36,148 nt of DNA from Corynebacterium sp. (GTDB lineage Bacteria; Actinomycetota; Actinomycetes; Mycobacteriales; Mycobacteriaceae): the NCBI RefSeq assembly GCF_030538285.1, contig NZ_JAUNUG010000031.1, positions 1 to 36,148 of the forward strand. The letters are read 5' to 3'. Positions 17,214 to 26,485 of this stretch are shown piece after piece (positions within the stretch are counted from its first letter, which is position 1; every line of letters begins with the position of its first letter). Made by a program: the position numbers and the translations under genes. Under the pieces are notes generated by a model. The model worked only from the letters and a program-made list of their open reading frames with translations, was not told where the DNA came from and did no database searches.

Positions 17214-18491
17214 ATGCGCATTCTCGTGATCGGTTCGGGCGGCCGCGAACACGCCCTCCTTAAGGGCCTGGCCGCCGACCCCGCCACCACTGACCTCCAC
17301 GTCACCCCCGGCAACGCCGGTATGAGTGGCCTGGCCACCGTCCACCAGGATGCCGGCAAGGTCGACGATCCGGCCGCCATGGTCGCGCTGGCGCAGGAGA
17401 TCGGCGCTGAACTCGTCGTCATCGGCCCGGAGATCCCGCTGGTCGCGGGCGTGGCCGACGCGCTGCGTGAGGCCGGTTTCCGCGTCTTCGGCCCCTCCGG
17501 TGCCGCCGCCCAGATCGAGGGTTCCAAGCAGTTCGCCAAGGACGTCATGGCCGACGCCGGTGTGAAGACGGCCCGCGCCGAGCAGCTCGCCCCCGGTGCT
17601 TCCGATGCGGATATCGACGCCGCCCTTGACCGCTTCGGCCCCACCTGGGTGGTCAAGGACGATGGCCTGGCCGGTGGCAAGGGTGTCGTGGTCACCCCCG
17701 ACCGGGAGGCCGCCCGCGAGCACGTCCGCGCCGTCCACGAGCTGGGCAACCCGGTGCTGCTCGAGTCCTTCCTCAACGGCCCCGAGGTGTCGCTGTTCTG
17801 CCTGGTCGACGGCGAAACCGTCGTCCCGCTCATCCCCGCCCAGGACCACAAGCGCGCCTACGACAACGACGAAGGTCCCAACACCGGCGGCATGGGCGCC
17901 TACACCCCGCTGCCGTGGCTCCCCGCGGATGGCGTGCAGCGCATCGTCGACGAGGTGTGCGTGCCGGTGGCCCGCGAGATGGTGCGCCGCGGCACCCCGT
18001 ACTCCGGCCTGCTCTACGCCGGCCTGGCCTGGGACGCCGACGGCCCATGGGTCGTGGAGTTCAACGCCCGCTTCGGCGACCCGGAGACCCAGCCCATCCT
18101 CGCCCTGCTGAAGACCCCGCTGGCCGGGCTTCTCGACGCCGTCGCCTCCGGCACCCTCGCCTCCCACCCGGAGCTGGAGTGGGAGGACGCCTACGCACTG
18201 ACCGTCGTGCTCGCCGCCGAGAACTACCCGGCCGGTCCTGTCACCGGGGGTGTCATCACCGGTGACGTGGTCGCGGATCCCTCCAAGGTGCTCCACGCCG
18301 GTACCGCGCGAAACGACGCCGGCGAGCTCGTCTCCGCCGGTGGCCGTGTGCTCAACATCGTCGGCGTCGGCTCCACCCTTCAGGCCGCCCGCGATGACGC
18401 CTACGCCACCATCGAGCAGATCCAGCTCGAGGGTTCCTTCTACCGCCGCGACATCGCCCTGCCGGCCGTGGAGGGAAAGATCACCCTGTGA
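17214..18491 (+). CDS. purD: Phosphoribosylamine-glycine ligase (GARS)
   Basis: ATP-dependent step 2 of purine synthesis: phosphoribosylamine + glycine to GAR. The 425 aa show the N-terminal signature [46 protein letters not shown], the ATP-grasp loop [13 protein letters not shown] and the central [12 protein letters not shown]. They also show [20 protein letters not shown] and the metal site [12 protein letters not shown]. The start is ATG 17214; TTG 9 nt earlier lies on the promoter. The stop overlaps the aminotransferase GTG start (GTGA), indicating coupled translation. Confidence 0.97.
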   Translation: MRILVIGSGGREHALLKGLAADPATTDLHVTPGNAGMSGLATVHQDAGKVDDPAAMVALAQEIGAELVVIGPEIPLVAGVADALREAGFRVFGPSGAAAQIEGSKQFAKDVMADAGVKTARAEQLAPGASDADIDAALDRFGPTWVVKDDGLAGGKGVVVTPDREAAREHVRAVHELGNPVLLESFLNGPEVSLFCLVDGETVVPLIPAQDHKRAYDNDEGPNTGGMGAYTPLPWLPADGVQRIVDEVCVPVAREMVRRGTPYSGLLYAGLAWDADGPWVVEFNARFGDPETQPILALLKTPLAGLLDAVASGTLASHPELEWEDAYALTVVLAAENYPAGPVTGGVITGDVVADPSKVLHAGTARNDAGELVSAGGRVLNIVGVGSTLQAARDDAYATIEQIQLEGSFYRRDIALPAVEGKITL

Positions 18492-19645
18492 AACCCCTGA
18501 TCAGCCAGCGCGGCGAGGTTCAACCCTTCCGCGTCATGCAGATGCTCGACATCGTGCACCGCCGCGCCCGCGAAGGCAAGCACACCATCATGCTGTGCGC
18601 CGGGCAGCCCACCACCGGTGCCCCGGCCCCGGTGCTCGGCGCGGTGGAGGAGGCACTGCACTCCTCCGCCCTCGGCTACACCGAGGTCATCGGCGACCGC
18701 GACCTGCGCGAGACCATCGCCTCCTGGCACTCCGCTACCTACGGGGTGCGGACTTCTGCCGACAACGTCATCATCACCACCGGCTCCTCCGGCGGCTTCG
18801 TCGCCTCCTTCCTGGCGGTGCTCGACCACGGGGACAACGTCGCTCTGTCTTGCCCCGGCTACCCGGCATACCGCAACATCCTGGAATCGCTCGGGGCCCG
18901 CGTGGTCAACCTCGTGTGCGACGAGTCGACCCGCTTCCAGCCGACGGCCGCCATGCTCGAGGCGCTGCCCGAGCGCCCGCGCGCGGTCATCGTCACCTCC
19001 CCGGGTAACCCCTCCGGCACGATCATCGACCCGGAGGAGCTTCAGCGCATCGCCGCCTGGTGCGAGGACAACGACGCCGTGCTCATCTCCGATGAGGACT
19101 ACCACGGCATGAGCTTCGGCCGGCCGCTGGCCACCGCCCGGCAATTCTCCGACCGCGCGATCGTCGTGGGCACCCTGTCGAAGTTCTTCTCCATGACCGG
19201 GTGGCGCGTCGGCTGGCTCATCGTGCCTGATGAATTGGTTACCCCGATCGAGAACCTGCAGGCCTCCCTCGCCCTGTGTGCCCCGGCGGTGTCCCAGGTC
19301 GGTGGCCGGGCAGCCTTTTCCCCGGAGGCCCGCGCGGAGCTTGACGGCCATGTCGAACGATACGCCGCCGCCCGCGCCGTGCTCCTGGAAGAACTGCCCA
19401 AGGCCGGGTTCACCACCATGGCCGAGCCCGACGGTGGCTTGTACCTGTGGCTCAACGTCGCGCATGTCACCGATGATTCCGAGGCCTGGTGCCACGAACT
19501 CATCGAGGAGATCGGTGTGGCGTTTGCGCCGGGCGTCGACTTCGACCCCATCGACGGACATCACTGGGTGCGCCTCACCCTGTGCGCCCCGGAGGAGGAG
19601 ACCCGCGAGGCGATCCGTCGCCTGGGGGAGTACGTGCGGCCCTGA
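18488..19645 (+). CDS. Aminotransferase class I/II (aspartate aminotransferase-like)
   Basis: PLP aminotransferase of 385 aa, fold type I. Visible are the substrate/PLP region [46 protein letters not shown], the PLP-contacting [25 protein letters not shown], the Schiff-base Lys in [16 protein letters not shown] and the C-terminal Arg region [10 protein letters not shown]. glutamicum has a similar gene in this place, beside purD, as I recall. The exact substrate is not fixed by sequence. GTG 18488 overlaps the purD stop; the palindromic repeat element follows 10 bp after its stop. Confidence 0.9.
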   Translation: MKPLISQRGEVQPFRVMQMLDIVHRRAREGKHTIMLCAGQPTTGAPAPVLGAVEEALHSSALGYTEVIGDRDLRETIASWHSATYGVRTSADNVIITTGSSGGFVASFLAVLDHGDNVALSCPGYPAYRNILESLGARVVNLVCDESTRFQPTAAMLEALPERPRAVIVTSPGNPSGTIIDPEELQRIAAWCEDNDAVLISDEDYHGMSFGRPLATARQFSDRAIVVGTLSKFFSMTGWRVGWLIVPDELVTPIENLQASLALCAPAVSQVGGRAAFSPEARAELDGHVERYAAARAVLLEELPKAGFTTMAEPDGGLYLWLNVAHVTDDSEAWCHELIEEIGVAFAPGVDFDPIDGHHWVRLTLCAPEEETREAIRRLGEYVRP

Positions 19646-19655
19646 GGGGGTCGCG

Positions 19656-19772
19656 GATAGGTATATCTCGTCAGGTATATCTTCCCAGGTATCTCTCGAG
19701 TGCCGCGCCCCGCGCGGGCTCGGCCTCCTCGACCTATAGATGCCGAGGTATACCTGACGAGATATACCTATC
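19656..19772. repeat. 117-bp near-palindrome built of six 14-bp iteron-like units
   Basis: The outer arms 19656-19679 and 19749-19772 are perfect 24-bp inverted repeats. The left half is three tandem 14-mers: AGGTATATCTCGTC (19659), AGGTATATCTTCCC (19673) and AGGTATCTCTCGAG (19687). The right half repeats the scheme inverted (19756-19769, 19742-19755, and a diverged 19728-19741). The centre is a GC hairpin, CCGCGC-CCC-GCGCGG (19703-19717), flanked by CGAG/CTCG; GGTATCT (19688-19694) can pair with AGATGCC (19738-19744). The strand would fold into one long interrupted hairpin. The arms are AT-rich and unlike their surroundings. Confidence 0.9.
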
Positions 19773-19780
19773 GGCACCGC

Positions 19781-19824
19781 CCTGTGGATAACTTCACCCC
19801 GTTTTCGGGCGAGTTATCCACAGG
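19781..19824. repeat. Inverted pair of perfect DnaA boxes
   Basis: CCTGTGGATAACT (19781-19793) and AGTTATCCACAGG (19812-19824) are 13-bp perfect inverted arms. Each contains TTATCCACA, the strongest known DnaA-box sequence, in opposite orientation. The 18-bp spacer has a small CCCG-TTTT-CGGG hairpin. This lies 8 bp after the 117-bp repeat and 48 bp before the next start codon. Confidence 0.75.
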
Positions 19825-19872
19825 TGGAAAGTACCCCTGTTGCGTGGCGGCCGGGGCGCTCATACTGGCGGC

Positions 19873-20844
19873 ATGAGCGAGAAACTCCGCGAATTCATCA
19901 AGCCAATGCGCGACTGGAAGACGGCCACGCACCTCATCCATCTCCCTTCGTTAGCGCTCGGCAACCGAGCACTCCGGCAAGCGATCAAAGACGGTAGCTA
20001 TCTGCGTCTCTGCCCAGAGGTGGTCGTGCCGACGCACGTCTGGGAGGGGTTGAAACCCTGGGAGAAGGAGGAGGTGTGCATCCAGGCGGTGGGCATGAGC
20101 GTAGAGAAGGCGGCGTTGGTGGGTAGGTCAGCGGCCCGCGTCCACGGACTCCCGGTCCCCGGCCGGGATGAGTACGTGGAGCTCAATCTCCCGGGGAGGA
20201 ACACTCGACCCCCGAAGCGGCAGTGGCCGCGGACCGTCCATTACTGGTCCTCGCATCTGGCGGAGGAGAATGTCGTGGTGAGGAATGGATTGCGGGTGAC
20301 GGATCTGCCGCGGACGCTTTTTGATCTGGCCCGGCGGCACGGGGTGGAGAAGGCGATCGTCAGTTTCGACGCGGCCTTGTCGCTCGAGGGGGCCACGAAG
20401 GAGATGTTGAGGGAGCGTTTCGACGAATACGGCCCCGCGCCGGGAATCGCGCAGGCGAGGGAGGCGCTGCGGTTGGCGGATCCGCGGGCGGAGAGTCCGT
20501 TGGAGTCCTGGGGTCGGGCACAGATCGTCACGGCAGATCTCCCGGAGTTGATGTCGCTGAAGGTCCAGCATCCGGTGCTGGGTGGGAAATACCGGATTGA
20601 TCACGTGCTCAACGGGACCATCGCCAATGAGTTGCACGGGGATGTGAAGTATGACGGATCCACCGGGGCGGATGCGTTCACGCAGATGAAGAAGGATCGG
20701 GAGCGGGAGCGCATCCTGCAGAATGAGGGGTACACCATGCTTCATGCCGCCTACCGCAACCTGGTGACCATGCAGGGTGGGGAGTCCGAGTTTATCGGCA
20801 TGGTGCGTCAGGCGCTGCGTGCCCAGCAGATAAAGGCGGCTTGA
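19873..20844 (+). CDS. AbiEi/DUF559-like protein with Vsr-type nuclease-fold C-terminus
   Basis: A 323-aa protein of the actinobacterial type IV AbiEi-like/DUF559 group. The N-terminal part (about 20-160) has the ordering HTH-like LRQAIKDGSYLRLCPEVVVP, then SAARVHGLPVPGRDEYVELN and LRVTDLPRTLFDLAR. The C-terminal part (about 215-310) reads AESPLESWGRAQIV, KYRIDHVLNGTIANELHGD and MKKDRERERILQNEGY, a PD-(D/E)XK/Vsr-like arrangement with candidate catalytic Glu, Asp and Glu. Its role is uncertain: antitoxin-like regulator or nuclease. No toxin gene is adjacent. ATG 19873 is preceded by CATACT and 6 nt, a leaderless start. Confidence 0.7.
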   Translation: MSEKLREFIKPMRDWKTATHLIHLPSLALGNRALRQAIKDGSYLRLCPEVVVPTHVWEGLKPWEKEEVCIQAVGMSVEKAALVGRSAARVHGLPVPGRDEYVELNLPGRNTRPPKRQWPRTVHYWSSHLAEENVVVRNGLRVTDLPRTLFDLARRHGVEKAIVSFDAALSLEGATKEMLRERFDEYGPAPGIAQAREALRLADPRAESPLESWGRAQIVTADLPELMSLKVQHPVLGGKYRIDHVLNGTIANELHGDVKYDGSTGADAFTQMKKDRERERILQNEGYTMLHAAYRNLVTMQGGESEFIGMVRQALRAQQIKAA

Positions 20845-20867
20845 GACACCCCCGCGTGAGCTCATGC

Positions 20868-20873
20868 GATAAT
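20868..20873 (+). promoter_or_regulatory. -10 element of purB
   Basis: GATAAT, 7 nt, then GTG 20881. There is no RBS, so a leaderless mRNA is likely and purB can be transcribed apart from the upstream gene. Confidence 0.5.
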
Positions 20874-20880
20874 CAGGGGC

Positions 20881-22311
20881 GTGGCTGATAAGAAGAAGAT
20901 CGCGAATGTCCTGTCCAACCGCTACGCCTCCGCCGAGCTGACGCACCTGTGGAGTCCGGAGTACAAGATTATTCTGGAGCGCCAGCTCTGGATCGCCGTG
21001 ATGCGGGCGCAGCAGGGGCTGGGGGTGGATATCCCGAATGAGGCCGTTGATGCTTATGAGGCGGTGATCGACCGGGTGGATCTGGCGTCGATAGCTGATC
21101 GTGAGCGGGTGACCCGCCATGACGTGAAGGCGCGCATCGAGGAGTTCAACGCCCTCGCCGGCCATGAGCACATTCATAAGGGCATGACCAGCCGCGATCT
21201 GACGGAGAACGTCGAGCAGCTGCAGATCGTCCGTTCGCTGGAGTTCATCCGCGATAAGTCCGTTGCCGTGGTGGCCCGCATCGCGGACCGCGCCGCCCAG
21301 TACAAGTCCCTGGTCATGGCGGGTCGCTCCCATAACGTGGCGGCGCAGGCCACCACGCTGGGCAAGCGTTTCGCCACGGCTGCCGATGAGATGCTGGTGG
21401 CCATCGAGCGCACCGAGAATCTCCTTTCCCGTTACCCGTTGCGCGGCATCAAGGGCCCGATGGGTACCTCGCAGGACATGCTGGATCTGATGGGTGGGGA
21501 TGAGGCGAAGCTCGCCGCCCTGGAGACCAACATCGCTGATCACCTGGGTTTTGCGCGCATCTTCGACTCTGTCGGCCAGGTCTACCCGCGTTCCCTCGAC
21601 TTCGATGCCGTCTCCGCCCTGGTGCAGCTGGGTGCGGGCCCGTCGAGCCTGTCGCACACGATCCGCCTCATGGCCGGCACGGAGACCGTGACGGAGGGCT
21701 TCAAGGAGGGCCAGGTCGGTTCCTCGGCGATGCCGCACAAGATGAATGCCCGCTCGTGTGAGCGCGTCGGTGGCCTGCAGGTGATCCTGCGCGGTTACCT
21801 CACGATGGTCGCTGATCTGTCGGGCCAGCAGTGGAACGAGGGCGATGTGTTCTGTTCCGTCATCCGTCGCGTCGCTCTGCCGGATGCGTTCTTCGCGCTG
21901 GACGGCATGTTCGAGACGTTCCTCACCGTCCTCGATGAGTTCGGGGCTTTCCCGGCGATGATCAACCGCGAGCTGGAGCGCTACCTGCCGTTCCTGGCGA
22001 CCACCCGCATCCTCATGGCCGCGGTCCGCGCGGGCGTCGGCCGGGAGACCGCACACGAGGTCATCAAGGAAAACGCCGTGGCCGTCGCGCTGAACATGCG
22101 TGAGAACGGCGCGGAGCAGGATCTCATCGAGCGCCTGGCCGCGGACGAGCGACTGCCGATGTCCCAGCAGGATCTCGACGCCGCACTCGCCGACAAGCAC
22201 GCCTTCATCGGCGCTGCGGAATCGCAGGTTGAGCACGTGCTGCGCCGCGTTCAGGTGCTTGTCGACGCCCACCCCTCCGCCGCCCAGTACAAGCCCGGAG
22301 AGATTCTGTAA
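20881..22311 (+). CDS. purB: Adenylosuccinate lyase
   Basis: Fumarase-superfamily homotetramer catalysing SAICAR to AICAR + fumarate and adenylosuccinate to AMP + fumarate. The 476 aa contain the N-terminal [40 protein letters not shown], the catalytic His region [17 protein letters not shown] and the signature loop [20 protein letters not shown] with its catalytic Ser. The length is typical. The start is GTG 20881, directly after the -10/leaderless arrangement. purC follows 14 bp after the stop with its own promoter-like element. Confidence 0.97.
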   Translation: MADKKKIANVLSNRYASAELTHLWSPEYKIILERQLWIAVMRAQQGLGVDIPNEAVDAYEAVIDRVDLASIADRERVTRHDVKARIEEFNALAGHEHIHKGMTSRDLTENVEQLQIVRSLEFIRDKSVAVVARIADRAAQYKSLVMAGRSHNVAAQATTLGKRFATAADEMLVAIERTENLLSRYPLRGIKGPMGTSQDMLDLMGGDEAKLAALETNIADHLGFARIFDSVGQVYPRSLDFDAVSALVQLGAGPSSLSHTIRLMAGTETVTEGFKEGQVGSSAMPHKMNARSCERVGGLQVILRGYLTMVADLSGQQWNEGDVFCSVIRRVALPDAFFALDGMFETFLTVLDEFGAFPAMINRELERYLPFLATTRILMAAVRAGVGRETAHEVIKENAVAVALNMRENGAEQDLIERLAADERLPMSQQDLDAALADKHAFIGAAESQVEHVLRRVQVLVDAHPSAAQYKPGEIL

Positions 22312-22317
22312 TAGACT
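22312..22317 (+). promoter_or_regulatory. -10 element of purC
   Basis: TAGACT starts on the last base pair of the purB stop region and is 8 nt before ATG 22326. Hexamer and spacing are identical to purD (17200-17205), consistent with a leaderless mRNA. Confidence 0.5.
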
Positions 22318-22325
22318 CCCCAGTC

Positions 22326-23219
22326 ATGCGTCCTGAGCTGTCTGATTACAACCACCTCTCCGCCGGCAAGGTCCGGGAGATCTACGAGGTGGATGACACC
22401 ACCCTGCTGATGGTCGTCTCCGACCGCATTTCAGCCTACGACCACATCCTGGATCCGGAGATCCCGGACAAAGGCCGGGTGCTCACGGCGATGAGCGTGT
22501 TCTTCTTCAACGCCATCGACTTCCCGAACCACCTCGCCGGTCCGATTGATGATCCGCGGATCCCGGAGGAGGTGCTGGGCCGGGCGCTCATCGTGAAGAA
22601 GCTGAAGATGCTGCCGTTCGAGTGCGTGGCCCGCGGTTACCTCACCGGTTCGGGGCTCAAGGAGTACCAGGCCGACGGCACCGTCTGCGGCATTGAGCTG
22701 CCGGAAGGTCTGGTCGAGGCGTCGAAGCTGCCGGAGCCGATCTTCACCCCGGCCACCAAGGCGGAGCTCGGTGATCATGATGAGAACGTGAGCTTTGAGG
22801 CGGTCGTCGAGAAGCTCGGGGAAAAGCGCGCCACCGAACTTCGCGACGCCACCCTGCGCATCTACTCCGAGGCCGCCGCCCTGGCCGAAGCCAAGGGCAT
22901 CATCCTGGCGGACACGAAGTTCGAGTTCGGCCTCGACGAGGACGGCACCCTCGTGCTTGCCGACGAAGTCCTCACCCCCGATTCTTCCCGCTACTGGCCC
23001 GCGGACAGCTACGAGGAGGGGAAGGTGCAGCCGAGCTTCGACAAGCAGTATGTACGCAACTGGCTGACCTCCCCTAAGTCCGGCTGGGAGCAGTCCAATG
23101 ACACCCCGCCGCCGGCGCTGCCGGGCTCGGTGGTGGAGGCCACCCGCGAGCGCTACATCGAGGCCTACGAGCGCCTCTCAGGTGAAAAGTTCTGCACCTG
23201 GGTCGGCGAGTGCGTGTAA
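22326..23219 (+). CDS. purC: SAICAR synthetase
   Basis: Phosphoribosylaminoimidazole-succinocarboxamide synthase: CAIR + aspartate + ATP to SAICAR. The 297 aa begin with the family signature [20 protein letters not shown], then [20 protein letters not shown], the nucleotide-site [19 protein letters not shown], and [23 protein letters not shown] with [12 protein letters not shown]. The product is used by PurB, encoded just upstream. The ATG is 14 bp after the purB stop. A strong hairpin follows the stop after 17 bp. Confidence 0.97.
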   Translation: MRPELSDYNHLSAGKVREIYEVDDTTLLMVVSDRISAYDHILDPEIPDKGRVLTAMSVFFFNAIDFPNHLAGPIDDPRIPEEVLGRALIVKKLKMLPFECVARGYLTGSGLKEYQADGTVCGIELPEGLVEASKLPEPIFTPATKAELGDHDENVSFEAVVEKLGEKRATELRDATLRIYSEAAALAEAKGIILADTKFEFGLDEDGTLVLADEVLTPDSSRYWPADSYEEGKVQPSFDKQYVRNWLTSPKSGWEQSNDTPPPALPGSVVEATRERYIEAYERLSGEKFCTWVGECV

Positions 23220-23236
23220 TTCACGCCTGAACTGCT

Positions 23237-23270
23237 AAGGGGGCCCCGAGCGTGTGCTCGGGGCCCCCTT
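23237..23270. terminator. Strong hairpin between convergent purC and secreted-protein genes
   Basis: A perfect 15-bp stem, AAGGGGGCCCCGAGC / GCTCGGGGCCCCCTT, with loop GTGT. It lies between the purC stop (23219) and the stop of the opposite gene (23279), so it probably ends transcription from both sides. The T-run is weak. Confidence 0.85.
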
Positions 23271-23278
23271 GTCATTGG

Positions 23279-23908
23279 TTAGTACAGGATGGCTGTGGTG
23301 TGAATGACTCCGTCAAGCTCGACATGGTCCACATAGATTTGGGTGATGCCGTTGTAGAGGGTGGGCTTTGCCTGCATCCATTCCATCTGACCTGTGGATT
23401 CGGCCAATCCATCGCACATCACGAAGGCGGCTACCGAATCGTTGGATTGCTCCGGTAGCTCGCCAGCGAACTGGAATTCGCTGGCGCACTTATTGTCGTC
23501 AATGGGGGTGGAAAATGCCGTGGAGTTCCTGTCGATCTCGTAGATGCCCACCATCTCGGGATCCCACTCCACCGTCGCGAAGGGGAAGATCCGTTCCAAC
23601 TCGAAGTTAATGGCTTCCGCCCGGGCCAGGAACTCAGGAGATTCACCGGCAGGAACTACCGGGAGCAGTGGGTCGATGAGAGCTTGCTCAAGTATCTCTG
23701 CATCGGTTAATTCGGTGAGTTCAGGCGATTCGGTGGAGTCCGTGGGCTCAGGAAGAAGGTCGTCCGTTGCGGCAGGGAACTCAAGAGCGGGCTCATCAAG
23801 AAGCAGGTCATCGAGAGAATCCTGCTGGGCGGTGCCGGGGCCAGCGAAGGCGATCGCGCACAGTGCCGTTGCGGCGCTGATCGCAGTGACGCGCATGAGA
23901 AGCTTCAT
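23279..23908 (-). CDS. Putative secreted protein of unknown function
   Basis: 209 aa. A Sec signal peptide (MKLLMR, then a hydrophobic core, likely cleavage after GPGTA, about residue 27) is followed by an acidic Asp/Glu/Pro/Ser-rich linker (about 30-85) and a globular domain (about 90-209). That domain has two cysteines (NKCASEF and FVMCDGL) that may form a disulphide. No lipobox precedes the single cysteine of the h-region. It ends YVDHVELDGVIHTTAILY. I do not recognise the family. ATG 23908 is preceded by TATCCT and 7 nt on the minus strand. It is convergent with purC and divergent from ptrB. Confidence 0.75.
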   Translation of the reverse strand: MKLLMRVTAISAATALCAIAFAGPGTAQQDSLDDLLLDEPALEFPAATDDLLPEPTDSTESPELTELTDAEILEQALIDPLLPVVPAGESPEFLARAEAINFELERIFPFATVEWDPEMVGIYEIDRNSTAFSTPIDDNKCASEFQFAGELPEQSNDSVAAFVMCDGLAESTGQMEWMQAKPTLYNGITQIYVDHVELDGVIHTTAILY

Positions 23909-24047
23909 GATCCTGAGGATAGCTCAGTTAAGGCAGAAAAGACACAGGGGGATATCAGTTGTTCGACCTCGCCACTATAAGGCAGGTGATTAGGAACATT
24001 GTTGCAGCCTGTGCAGAACCGAAAGCTGCCCTCCGACCACGCCCTAT

Positions 24048-24053
24048 TAAGAT
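24048..24053 (+). promoter_or_regulatory. -10-like element of ptrB
   Basis: TAAGAT, 8 nt, then ATG 24062, which is the start fitting family homology. The remaining 150 bp between the divergent genes shows no clear operator. Confidence 0.4.
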
Positions 24054-24061
24054 CGGTGGGC

Positions 24062-26176
24062 ATGACTTCCATGCCGCCGACCGCCCCGCGCCACCCCATC
24101 ACCCGTGAGTTCCACGGGCGAACATTCACTGATGATTTTGAGTGGATGCGTGACAAGGAGTCCCCGGAGACCCTCGCTTACCTCGAGGCGGAAAACGAGT
24201 ACACGGCGCAGCAGACCGCTCACCTGGAGGATCTCACCGAGGAGGTCTACACCGAGATCCGCTCGCGCATCAAGGAGACGGATATGTCCGTCCCACAGCG
24301 GGCCGGCGACTGGTGGTACTACGGCCGCACCATCGAGGGCAAGGACTACGGCCTGAGCTGCCGCATCCCGGTGGTTGAAGGCCAGGACCCGTGGGTGCCG
24401 CCGGTCATCCCGGAGGAGGGCCGACCAGTGGGTGAGCAGGTACTGCTCGATCTCAACGAGTTGGCCGAGGGACACGAGTTCTTCTCCATCGGGGCGTCCT
24501 CAGTGACTACCTCGGGCCGTTTCCTGGCGTACTCCGTCGACACCACAGGAGATGAGCGTTTCACCTTACGCATCAAGGATCTGGAGTCTGGCGAGTTACT
24601 GCCGGACGTCCTGGAGAACATCTACTACGGCGCCACCTGGGCGGGGGAGGAGCACCTGTTCTACCAGCGTGTTGATGCTGCCTGGCGCCCCGATTCGGTG
24701 TGGCGCCACCGCATCGGCACCGACCCGTCTGAGGACGTATGCGTCTACCGCGAGGCCGATGAGCAGTTCTTCACGGGCGTGGGCGCCACCCGCTGCGAGC
24801 AGTGGCTGGTCATCGAGGCCGCCTCCAAGATCACTTCCGAGACCCGTGTCCTGGAGCTGGATAACCCGGAAGGTGAGTTCCGGGTGCTGTGGCCGCGCGA
24901 GAAGGGTATCGAATATGCCGTTGACCATGCGGTGATCGGTGGGGAGAGCCGGTGGATCGTCACCCACAACGCCGCCGGTGCGAACTTCGAGGTCGGCGAG
25001 TGTGGGATCGACGAGCTGCCGCACCTGCGGGATCTCAACGTGCTCATCCCGCACCGCGATGACTGGCGCATCGAGGGCGTCGACACGTTCCGCGACTTCA
25101 TTGTCGTTGCTTATCGACGCGGCGCCATCGGCCGCCTGGCCCTCATGGTTCTGCCGGAGACCGGCTACGGGCACTTCTCTGAGCTGGAGTTCGACGAGGA
25201 GCTTTACACGGCCGGCTCGTTGGGCAACCCGGAATGGGACGCCCCGGTCATCCGCATCTCTTATGGCTCCTTCACCACCCCGGCCCGGCTCTATGACTAC
25301 CGCGTGGCCACCGGCGAGTTCACTCTGCTCAAGGAGCAGGAGGTGCGTGGCGGTTACGATCCATCTGAGTACACCGCCTACCGGCTGTGGGTGACCGCAG
25401 AGGACGGCGCGGAGATTCCCGTCTCCATCGTGCACCGCGCGGACCTCGACCGCACGCAGCCGCAGCCGGCGTTGCTCTACGCCTATGGGTCCTATGAGTC
25501 GAGCATTGATCCCGGCTTCTCTGTCTCGCGGTTGTCGCTCATGGACCGTGGCATGATATTCGCCGTCGCCCATGTCCGTGGCGGCGGTGAGATGGGCCGC
25601 AGCTGGTACGACAACGGTAAGCAGTTGAGCAAGAAGAACACCTTCACCGACTACATCGCGGTGGCCGACGCACTTATTGCCAAGGGATTTACTGCCCCCG
25701 ACCGTCTTGTTGCCGAGGGCGGCTCCGCTGGCGGCATGCTGATGGGCGCGATTGCTAACATGGCTCCGGACCGTTTTGCCGGCATTCAGGCGGTGGTTCC
25801 CTTCGTCGACCCGCTGACCTCCATGCTTAAACCTGAGCTTCCTCTCACCGTCACTGAGTGGGATGAATGGGGCAACCCCTATGAGGACGCTGAGGTCTAC
25901 GACTACATGGCTTCGTATGCGCCTTACGAAAACGTGGAGGCGAAAGATTACCCGGACATCATCGCCATTACCTCGCTCAACGACACCCGCGTGCTCTACG
26001 TCGAGCCAGCCAAGTGGATCGCCCGGCTGCGGGCGACGGCCACTGGTGGCGAGTTCCTGCTCAAGACCGAAATGAGTGCTGGTCACGGAGGTGTTTCCGG
26101 GCGCTACGCCCGGTGGCGTCAGACGGCCTTCGAATACGCCTGGACGTTGCACGCTTCTAGGGCTGTGAAGGTCTGA
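24062..26176 (+). CDS. ptrB: Oligopeptidase B (S9A prolyl oligopeptidase family)
   Basis: Serine peptidase of 704 aa that cleaves oligopeptides after basic residues, normally cytosolic. An N-terminal beta-propeller (about 70-400, after DDFEWMRDKESPETLAYLEA) precedes the alpha/beta hydrolase domain. The catalytic triad is S555 in EGGSAGGMLMG, D641 in TSLNDTRV and H675 in AGHGGVSGRY. VVPFVDPLTSML, EWDEWGNP and the propeller start match PtrB rather than prolyl endopeptidase. The frame is open 63 nt upstream, but ATG 24062 fits the family. There is no signal peptide. The same gene follows purC in C. glutamicum as I recall. Confidence 0.94.
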   Translation: MTSMPPTAPRHPITREFHGRTFTDDFEWMRDKESPETLAYLEAENEYTAQQTAHLEDLTEEVYTEIRSRIKETDMSVPQRAGDWWYYGRTIEGKDYGLSCRIPVVEGQDPWVPPVIPEEGRPVGEQVLLDLNELAEGHEFFSIGASSVTTSGRFLAYSVDTTGDERFTLRIKDLESGELLPDVLENIYYGATWAGEEHLFYQRVDAAWRPDSVWRHRIGTDPSEDVCVYREADEQFFTGVGATRCEQWLVIEAASKITSETRVLELDNPEGEFRVLWPREKGIEYAVDHAVIGGESRWIVTHNAAGANFEVGECGIDELPHLRDLNVLIPHRDDWRIEGVDTFRDFIVVAYRRGAIGRLALMVLPETGYGHFSELEFDEELYTAGSLGNPEWDAPVIRISYGSFTTPARLYDYRVATGEFTLLKEQEVRGGYDPSEYTAYRLWVTAEDGAEIPVSIVHRADLDRTQPQPALLYAYGSYESSIDPGFSVSRLSLMDRGMIFAVAHVRGGGEMGRSWYDNGKQLSKKNTFTDYIAVADALIAKGFTAPDRLVAEGGSAGGMLMGAIANMAPDRFAGIQAVVPFVDPLTSMLKPELPLTVTEWDEWGNPYEDAEVYDYMASYAPYENVEAKDYPDIIAITSLNDTRVLYVEPAKWIARLRATATGGEFLLKTEMSAGHGGVSGRYARWRQTAFEYAWTLHASRAVKV
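25109..25119 (+). repeat. GCTTATCGACG word, copy 10
   Basis: Sense to ptrB, GTT GCT TAT CGA CG (VAYR). Confidence 0.85.
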
Positions 26177-26259
26177 GCTTAGATTAAGTGCAGGTTTTTC
26201 GGGGGGAAATCTCGGGGGGCAGGCGGCGTCCGACAGGGTGACCTGGGCCACTAGATTTT

Positions 26260-26275
26260 TGTGATCTACCTCACT
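26260..26275. promoter_or_regulatory. GlxR/CRP-type binding site upstream of the pilus cluster
   Basis: TGTGATCTACCTCACT matches the GlxR consensus TGTGANNTANNTCACA at every fixed position except the last base. It is 330 bp before the first pilin start and 84 bp after ptrB, in the first part of a 428-bp AT-richer leader region. Confidence 0.65.
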
Positions 26276-26291
26276 TTAATGCCTATTTATT

Positions 26292-26323
26292 GCGCACTCC
26301 TGCGGGCCTGTAGAGGGGTGCGC
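26292..26323. terminator. Hairpin after ptrB
   Basis: GCGCACTCC (26292-26300) pairs with GGGGTGCGC (26315-26323), 9 bp with one wobble and a 14-nt loop. It is a possible ptrB terminator, but no T-run follows. Confidence 0.35.
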
Positions 26324-26330
26324 GCCCCGG

Positions 26331-26419
26331 GACCTGCAGGTATAGACATCTAGAAATTGGTTTCCATGGCAAAAGTTGTAGGTACCTGGCCATGGCCTGT
26401 GATTAACCTTTGTCCATGG
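26331..26419. repeat. Cluster of short palindromes in the pilus upstream region
   Basis: CCATGG occurs three times at nearly even spacing (26364, 26390, 26414), once inside the 10-bp palindrome GGCCATGGCC. ACCTGCAGGT (26331-26340) and AGGTACCT (about 26380) lie beside them. They may be regulator sites; no family could be named. TGTAAT at 26429-26434 is one candidate -10. Confidence 0.4.
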
Positions 26420-26485
26420 GGGGGGCGGTGTAATCTCCTCCTTAGCAACGCTCAGAGAGTTGTAAGAAGACCGCGTCGGTAAAGG

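Noticed and set aside
17199-19777. Long open frames on the minus strand opposite purD and the aminotransferase
   Set aside because: Both sense genes are well-supported families; the antisense products look like composition artefacts.
20128-22272. 714-codon open frame on the minus strand opposite purB
   Set aside because: It mirrors the purB codons in a GC-rich gene, has no family-like motifs or RBS, and purB is certain.
23237-23270. Hairpin as a small RNA or repeat element
   Set aside because: Position between two convergent stops and perfect stem-loop are fully explained by a bidirectional terminator.
24596-26251. 551-codon open frame opposite ptrB
   Set aside because: Shadow of ptrB; no recognisable domain or start signal.
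26331-26419. Palindromes as signs of cloning-site artefacts
   Set aside because: They sit in natural-looking, AT-rich intergenic DNA without vector sequence.
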